Source of the DNA: Lepeophtheirus salmonis | Lineage: Eukaryota; Arthropoda; Copepoda; Siphonostomatoida; Caligidae | Length of the DNA stretch: 64,000 bases | Reading direction: 5' to 3' | Assembly (NCBI RefSeq): GCF_016086655.4 | Contig: NC_052136.2 | Span: 46,182,492 to 46,246,491, forward strand | Part shown: in pieces, positions 58,401-64,000 of the stretch | How positions within the stretch are numbered: the stretch's first letter is position 1 | Layout of the letters: every line of letters begins with the position of its first letter | Notes under the pieces: model-generated | The model's input: only the letters and a program-made list of their open reading frames with translations | The model's database searches: none | What the model was told of the DNA's origin: nothing | Translations under genes and position numbers: made by a program

Positions 58401-59319
58401 GTTATCTGTCGCTAATACTATGAGAGATACACATTACTAAAGCATTCTACTAGAAAAATAATGGTTTTCTTTTTAATAAGCCTATTATATTTTCACAAAT
58501 GTACTATTTTTAATACTTAAATATCCAATCGGGTATTCCATAAAATAGCCATTGATCGTCGTTCTTTTTCTTTTTTTACTACCGTGTTTATGGCTTTTGT
58601 AAGACAACCATTGGCGTATAAATAGAGTCATTAAAAAACAATAACTTTATTTTTCTGCCAATAAGTCACTTTATAAAAGAATAAAAATAAAAAAGTAACA
58701 TGAAGGAACTAGGTATTGCATATATGTTATGTCTTATCTACTGGAATCAGTTACTCTTTTGATTAACCCTTGTGCAGTAATAACCTAACTGGAAATTGTT
58801 GATCCCTTAAAGATCCTTTATACTCGGCCCTTTCATCGACCACTTGCATGTTGTTGGCAAATTTGAAGGATCAGCAATTAAGGCAAAGTATATATACACA
58901 CCTAGATATTTAGGTATTACATATTGTACCCATACTCAGCCTGAAATTCTTAAAACGTTTTCGACATGAGAAATGATGGATATTATCTATAAATATGTTG
59001 GTACTACGTTTACTTTATAGAGAGGAAATAATTGAAATTCTTTATGTATTGTACAGTAAAATTTAAGGTAATTGAAAAATGGGGAAGATCATTGAATAAA
59101 AATAATTCATAGGTCTCTTTATGTATCCATATATTGTGTACAAGTTGTAACTAGTATAAGCAAATTGTACAAGTAGCAATTTATACAGGGTAGACCTTAA
59201 ATACTGTAAAATGAATAATCGTATTTAACTTCTTTATTTAAATAATTAGTAACCTAAAATTTTGCATAAATACCACTGAATATCATAGTAATAAAAAAAT
59301 ATTCAAAATTGTCACTTTT
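58401..59319. other. AT-rich non-coding stretch with solo MITE end
   Basis: Contains a TTGTACAAGTT end at 59137-59192 (gtgtacaagttgtaactagtataagcaaattgtacaagtagcaattta) without a recognisable partner end. The patch at 58740-58880 is of higher complexity but unidentified. Confidence 0.5.
59137..59192. repeat. TTGTACAAGTT MITE, solo end
   Basis: Left-end type sequence of the family, with alternating inverted TTGTACAAGTT-like blocks. The expected right end about 350 bp downstream is not visible. Confidence 0.55.
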
Positions 59320-59705
59320 ACCTAAGTATGGAGGCTTTCACTACATATAAATTAGGATACAGACTGTCTCTTTCAAAATGTACCATATTTCAAAATTCAT
59401 TGGATTCAAATTGGGACTAGATAAAGGCTAAAAGTAGTTGGTTCAAAAGCTGAGTCTCACATTGGATGTGTAAGAGTGAGGACCATCTGGTTGAAAGATC
59501 TAAATCTCTCACCTAAAGTTGGCTGGAGGTTTTTCTCGAGGAAGGTGCCAACGTACTCAATGCTGTTAGTTTTATCCCCAAAGCCACAAAGATAATGAGT
59601 ACCTATCCATATCAGCTGATGGGACCCTAATCCATCACTGATATCGGTTTGTGAATTTAGATCCCACAGGTCGAATCAAATCTTTTTTGACCAAAATCCG
59701 ATCAT
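59320..59705 (-). pseudogene. Degraded Tc1/mariner transposase (minus strand)
   Basis: Read on the minus strand: a 'FWSKKDLIRPVGSKF' stretch at the position of the first catalytic block, then a frame with 'DISDGLGSHQLIWIGTHYLC', where a '.fG..s.DG...p..w...g' segment is expected. A 'QPDGPHSYTSNVRLSF' stretch follows, corresponding to 'QqDgapahts', with the second Asp kept. Last comes 'SSPNLNPMNFEIWYILK', corresponding to 'sPDLNPmDf.iW', with both Asp changed to Asn. Frameshifts and stops are frequent. The conserved order of four blocks supports the identification. Confidence 0.65.
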
Positions 59706-60351
59706 TTTGAGTGGTTGATTAGACTCTAAACAAAAAAATTAAAAGACTTTTGGGAGGCGTGCTAGACTTCAACAAACTGAGAAATTTCTTCCTTTTGTTT
59801 ACTTTTTCTTCTTTCGTAAATGAAGGTTCTTTGATTTAAAAAAATAAAAATAAAATGGTAATCTCTAAAGTTAAAATTGATATGTATCTCAATCCCTTAT
59901 GACATGGGGCTTAAGCATTTTTTGCTTATTAGTATTTTGTTTACATACACATTGCATTAATTAAACTACGGAAAAAAATACAGGCCCTGGAATGCCCGCG
60001 GCTAGAGCCCACATTTATTTTTGTTATTTAACCCAAACAACATAAAAATTATCTTTAAAATTTTCAACTGCAGTAGATTTGGCCTTTTAAAGCCTTTTTT
60101 TGTTAAAAACCCAATTTATGAATATAAGTTAGATTTCTAAATGAAATTAACTATTGTAAATGAAAATTAAAGGTAATCAAATTAAATCGTGCATTTTGCC
60201 TATACAAGTTATAGCCTGTACACTACTCTGACTTTTACACGAGAAATGTGGGCCATCAATACAAAATCAAGGTGGAATAAATTTTTTTCAAAATTGAATG
60301 TTTTGGTATTTTTTGACGAATTATTATCAACTCCTATCAATAAATTATTAT
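59706..60351. other. AT-rich non-coding stretch
   Basis: A short 'cctatacaagttatagcctgtacac' at about 60198-60222 resembles a TTGTACAAGTT end. No gene recognised. Confidence 0.5.
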
Positions 60352-60642
60352 TATCAACCCCTTGGACGTCTCACAAATTGCAATTAAAGTAACAAAAATT
60401 GATCGTCACAATAAAAAAAGAGAAATTTATAGATTTTATTTGAAAAGCCGATTAAGTCTCTTAAATTAAATAAAAGTTTTAAACTATTCAGAAATGCTTT
60501 GTGTATCAAAAATCATCTCATAGATTTGAATACAATACCTATAATTGGACCATACGTATTTATGGAGTAAAAAAAAATAATTGAAATTTTCTCAATTTCA
60601 TGATTTTTGTTCAAGATTATTTTATGTTGACGCACCAGACAA
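60352..60642 (+). repeat. AACCCTTTGGAGG repeat, copy 7
   Basis: 'tcaaccccttggacgtctcacaaattgcaattaaagtaacaaaaattgatcgtcacaataaa', 'agaaatttatagattttatttgaaaagccgattaagtctct', 'catagatttgaatacaatacctataattggacc', 'catgatttttgttcaagattattttatgttgacgcacca'. Same orientation as copies 1-6. Confidence 0.7.
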
Positions 60643-60688
60643 TCAAAGAAACTTGTGAAACTTTTTCACTTGAGAGTTGGAATTGTCA

Positions 60689-60735
60689 GGGGCGTAGACA
60701 GAGGGGGGATTTTAACTGTAGGGTTTGTCGTATAG
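60689..60735 (+). repeat. CAGGGGCGTC element, solo end
   Basis: 'caggggcgtagacagaggggggattttaactg' matches the left end of the elements at 4947, 8896 and 14123. The rest of the element is not recognised here. Confidence 0.45.
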
Positions 60736-61297
60736 AGTCATTTAAAAATACCTATTTTAAACGTGATGACTCAACTATTACGCCAATCCTTTATATCTAA
60801 TCGCAACCATGACTATCAAACAGGAATGGACATATTTTCAAAAAACATATGGTTGCTAGCCTTTGTATTTTTTTTTGTTGCCAATGGATAAATACTTTTT
60901 AGGTGTTAAGCCATTCACCCAAATAAATATATCTTGAATATTTTTGAATGAAACTGTTTAATTTAGCTAATATGGATGTAAATAAGGATGAAAAATACTT
61001 TTGCCAAAAATGGACGTCCTTTGGCCGAGAAAAAGGATGTGTTAACATGATTGCACTACGGGGATCTTAATGCAAAATCTTCAACCATTGGAACTAATAT
61101 TTTTACTGTGGAAGTGAATTTCAAATTCATTTTGGTTAATTTGGTCAAAATTTATGAAAAATTCGACAATAGATCGAGAATAAGGAATCTTCAATAAAAA
61201 ACTCAGATGGAGTGGAAAAAATCGATATTAACTTGGGAAGATATTATAAAAATTGTTGAAATATATAACAGGTACTCTTTGAGGAATATGATATTTA
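60736..61297. other. AT-rich non-coding stretch
   Basis: No recognised gene or repeat before the Tc1/mariner element that starts at 61298. Confidence 0.55.
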
Positions 61298-61324
61298 CCG
61301 GGCCGTGCAAAATTATTTACCGAT
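61298..61324 (+). repeat. Left terminal inverted repeat
   Basis: 27 bp starting CCGGGCCGTGCAAAATTATT. Differs from the right repeat at positions 11 and 13 only. Preceded by TA. Confidence 0.95.
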
Positions 61325-61443
61325 GATGTAAATATACTTTTTAAGAGGTTTTGTGGCAACCAATCTGATTTTTTCGTATTTTTACTGTTAAAATAAACAA
61401 AAATCCTTCCTGTGAGAGCGTAACAACTTCCACACGTGAGACC

Positions 61444-62376
61444 ATGTCCAATCAGGAAACAAAGAGGATCGAAATTGTTACCCTCCTCCTAGCGGGAGTG
61501 CCTCATAACAACATTAAGGAACAGGTTGGCGCCTCGTCGAAGACAATTTACAACGTTTCGAAGTGCTTGGAGGCTGGGGGTGATCTCAAGCATTTCCTTG
61601 GGGCTGGCAGGAAGCCCACTGTCTCAACAAGGCAAGTAAAGGCAGTGTTCGAGAGGACTCCCAACAGGTCCATTGCCGACATGGCCAGAAAGATGGGAAC
61701 GTCGAGATCAACTGTTTCAAGGGCATTGAAAAGGGCTGGAGGAAAGTCCCTGAGGTGTACTGAACACCCTCTGCTAACTGAACGTCAGCGAGAAGTCAGA
61801 CTTGAGCGTGCCAAGAAAATCTTGAATGATATCAAGAGCTCATCTGGACGCATCATCATTTTTTCAGATAAGAAAACTTTTACAGTCGATCCTGTTTTCA
61901 ACAGGCAAAATTACCGTGTTGCGAGCTTTGGAGATGTGCAAGATAAGCACCGCTATGTGGCAACAACAAAGCACCCTGCTTCGGTGATGATATTGGGTAT
62001 CGTGGCCTCCAACGGGAAGGCCATGAAGCCGGTATGGCTCCCCACTGGCTACAGATTAACAGCGGAGGATTATGTGAAGATTCTGGCGGTCAAGGTCCTT
62101 CCGTGGATCAAATCCATAGTCAGCAACTCTTCTTGGGTTTTTCAACAAGACTACTGGCCCCCTCAGAGCCATGATCTGAACCCACTAGACTTCTCTATCT
62201 AGGTGCACGTGGAGACCAAGGCCTGCAAAAAACGACACAAGAACATAAATACCTTAAAGGCTGCTGTCAACAAGGCCTGAGCCTCCATGGATGCCAATTA
62301 CATCGAGCAAGTCTGTGGTAGCTTCAGACGTCGCCTGACCAGTGTCATTGAGTCAAATGGTGGCTACATTAATTAA
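61444..62376 (+). pseudogene. Tc1/mariner-type transposase, core-deleted with two stops
   Basis: ATG at 61444 (context gagaccATGT) is open for 252 codons to TAG at 62200. Reading through, the same frame continues past TGA at 62278 to the natural end TAA at 62374-62376. Residues 8-45 and 73-98 form the two helix-turn-helix halves, joined by a GAGRKP linker (53-58). The catalytic domain starts with Asp142 (FSDKKTFTVD) and contains Asp236 (FQQD), immediately followed by WPPQSHDLNPLDF (Asp249). Only 12 residues separate the last two acids instead of the mid-to-high thirties typical of the superfamily. About 75 bp were therefore lost in frame. Both stops lie where Trp is expected (TGG to TAG and TGA). 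An inactive enzyme; the N-terminal part could still bind the element's ends if expressed. Confidence 0.9.
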
Positions 62377-62477
62377 ATTTGATCACAAACTATTTTATTA
62401 TTCTAAAAATGTATAAATAAATTGTTTCTCAAGTCATTCGAAACGTCATAATTGTCAGCAATATGTTCTGAACAAAA

Positions 62478-62504
62478 ATCGGTAAATAATTCTCCACGGC
62501 CCGG
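62478..62504 (-). repeat. Right terminal inverted repeat
   Basis: 27 bp; the reverse complement starts CCGGGCCGTGGAGAATTATT. Followed by TA. Confidence 0.95.
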
Positions 62505-62506
62505 TA

Positions 62507-63769
62507 TTATTTAATATTTTCAAATAAAGAGGATTAATTTAATCAGGAATTGATTAAATTTTATTGGGAATTCCTGTGCTCATATGATCACGATAGGTGT
62601 AAATGGATTAATTATTCATTGAATGGACAATTATATCAATATAAAAACCAAGGACTAAGCATGAAAGGACACGAATTCCAAAAGATGGTCCTTGATTTAT
62701 ATTAAATTTCATAATACGTCGAATCCGTTAATTTAACTATTTCAATAATCAATTCATGAAAACAGCTGAAAGGAAAATAGGTGGATCTTTGTTTATTTAA
62801 AAAAGTGGGTCGTATATAAGATTACACTGAAATACTGCGAAGAGCAACGACACCTTGATGCCAACAAACGTGTTTTACTAAATGCACTATATTCTTAAAA
62901 AAAAATATATATATATGACTAATTAATTATTGTACCTCACATTCTTTTTGTAACTAAGTTACCTTCACTTTTCTAGTGTATTGTATTTATTTATGAATGT
63001 AGGAAAGATTGGGGTTAGTTGCCACGCTGGTAATTTTGTAGACTTCAGTTTTCTAAAAAGTTTTCCGAGTTGGGTTTCATAACTGCCTTGGAATAACAAA
63101 CTATCAGTGTCACATTAGCTACGGCACTTTGAAGGTAGCGAGTACTTCCAGTACTGAGCTGTTGCACATTTTCTGAATTTACTCTCACTGAGTAACTTTT
63201 TTATGTTCATTAACTTGCTTCCCAAGTTCAATTATGGTCTTAATTCTTAAACCCTTTTAATTTTATGAAAATATAAGTATTTGTTGTTAATTTAAAAGTT
63301 AAATGCTGGGCATTTGGTTAAATCCTATTCAGTAAGATACTATTGTATGAAGTCAAAGGGTATGGAAGATTTTTTTAAAGCAAATATAAAATAGGGGCAG
63401 GTTGTAACACGATAATTGATGCAACTTGAGACATATTTTAGATAACAAATCATATATTTTTGTTTCACTTATACTGGTGTTGTCACGACACCCATATTTT
63501 TGTACTCGTTCCGCCTTTTGTTAGAATTAGGGAGGGTATAACTTTGGGGTATTATGCAATTTGTACGCCAATTTATATGACGTAATAAAGCTTGAGTACT
63601 GCTTGAAGTACCAAAATAGTTTAATATCGTTTTAAATGCGTCAGTACCACAGTACCAATATAGTACCTATATAATATAAAACAACTCTAAACTATATCAA
63701 TACACATAATTATTTATAACTACTTTTCCATTTGGGCCCATATCTGCCAACATTAACATAAGCCTTTTT
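62507..63769. other. AT-rich non-coding stretch
   Basis: No gene recognised. 'gtaccaaaatag', 'cagtaccacagtaccaatatagtacc' and similar words at about 63607-63668 form a loose GTACC-rich simple repeat. Confidence 0.55.
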
Positions 63770-64000
63770 TTATTTTTAAATTGAACAGTTTTTATTTTAT
63801 TTTCCAAAGCTGTTATAAAATTATTATTTCATTTTGAGAAAGTAACATCCAAATATAAAGTGCGTAGACTCTGTAAAGAGAGAAATTTATTGATGGAGGC
63901 AACAGGATAGGATGATTGAGCATAGATAGTATTATGTCGGTGGCAATTTATTACAGCTAAGTTGCTCTTCTTCCAACCATTTTTCAAATTGTCAAGGTGA
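63770..64000 (+). repeat. CAGCTAAGC dispersed repeat, copy cut by window end
   Basis: 'tattttccaaagctgttataaaattattatttcattttgagaaagtaacatccaaatataaagt', then 'tttattacagctaagttgctcttcttccaaccatttttcaaattgtcaagg' at the last bases. These match, inverted, the copy at 43985-44300 from end to end. Confidence 0.6.

Larger units (their letters stand above)
61298..62504 (+). mobile_element. Tc1/mariner element, complete ends, internally deleted
   Basis: A 1207-bp element. The terminal inverted repeats are 61298-61324 and 62478-62504, starting CCGGGCCGTG and ending ATTATTTACCGAT; 25 of 27 positions match. Both ends are flanked by TA (61296-61297 and 62505-62506), the target duplication of the IS630/Tc1/mariner superfamily. 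Sharp ends and a nearly open transposase make it the youngest insertion in the window. It is still non-autonomous because of a core deletion and two stops in the gene it carries. Confidence 0.95.

Noticed and set aside
1..64000. CRISPR arrays, rRNA genes, bacterial operons
   Set aside because: No regularly spaced short direct repeats, no conserved rRNA segments and no ribosome-binding-site-led gene clusters; the window is clearly eukaryotic.

Overview
This is AT-rich animal DNA (roughly 30% G+C by eye) with no long intact gene. Long poly-A/poly-T runs, TA and TTA microsatellites and a very high density of decayed DNA transposons point to non-coding chromosomal DNA (intron or intergenic) of an arthropod. 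The Tc1/mariner remnants look most like those I associate with parasitic copepods of the salmon-louse type. That organism guess is recall-based inference and is not proven by the sequence.

Layout. 0-6 kb: a 113-bp tandem repeat, two copies of a CRE-containing MITE, and an element with CAGGGGCGTC ends. 6-12 kb: pyrimidine-rich blocks, a transposase scrap, a large CAGGGGCGTC element, an unusually long ORF (9.6 kb) and dispersed repeats. 12-22 kb: mostly empty AT-rich DNA, a promoter-like CpG-containing patch (14.8 kb), coreless Tc1/mariner relics (15.3 and 20.6 kb), Helitron-like ends (18.5 and 19.1 kb) and another transposase tail (19.8 kb). 22-34 kb: a 490-bp foldback element, one well-formed candidate host exon (24.07-24.18 kb), transposase fragments at 25 and 28 kb, and several copies of a repeat always found in the same orientation. 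34-47 kb: a degraded Tc1/mariner copy (34.8 kb), more MITEs and a second foldback (45.6 kb). 47-64 kb: further coreless relics (49.1, 52.3 and 56.5 kb), the 3' end of a LINE (57.5-58.4 kb, minus strand), a minus-strand relic (59.5 kb), and one young complete element at 61298-62504 with matching 27-bp terminal inverted repeats and TA flanks.

How the parts relate. Nothing here forms an operon or pathway. Autonomous Tc1/mariner and LINE elements once supplied enzymes, and numerous short non-autonomous elements (foldbacks and palindromic MITEs) presumably used them. The strongest biological pattern is that transposase relics from several lineages keep the DNA-binding start and the C-terminal tail but lack the catalytic centre. 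Coordinates of degraded repeats are approximate, because boundaries were judged by eye.
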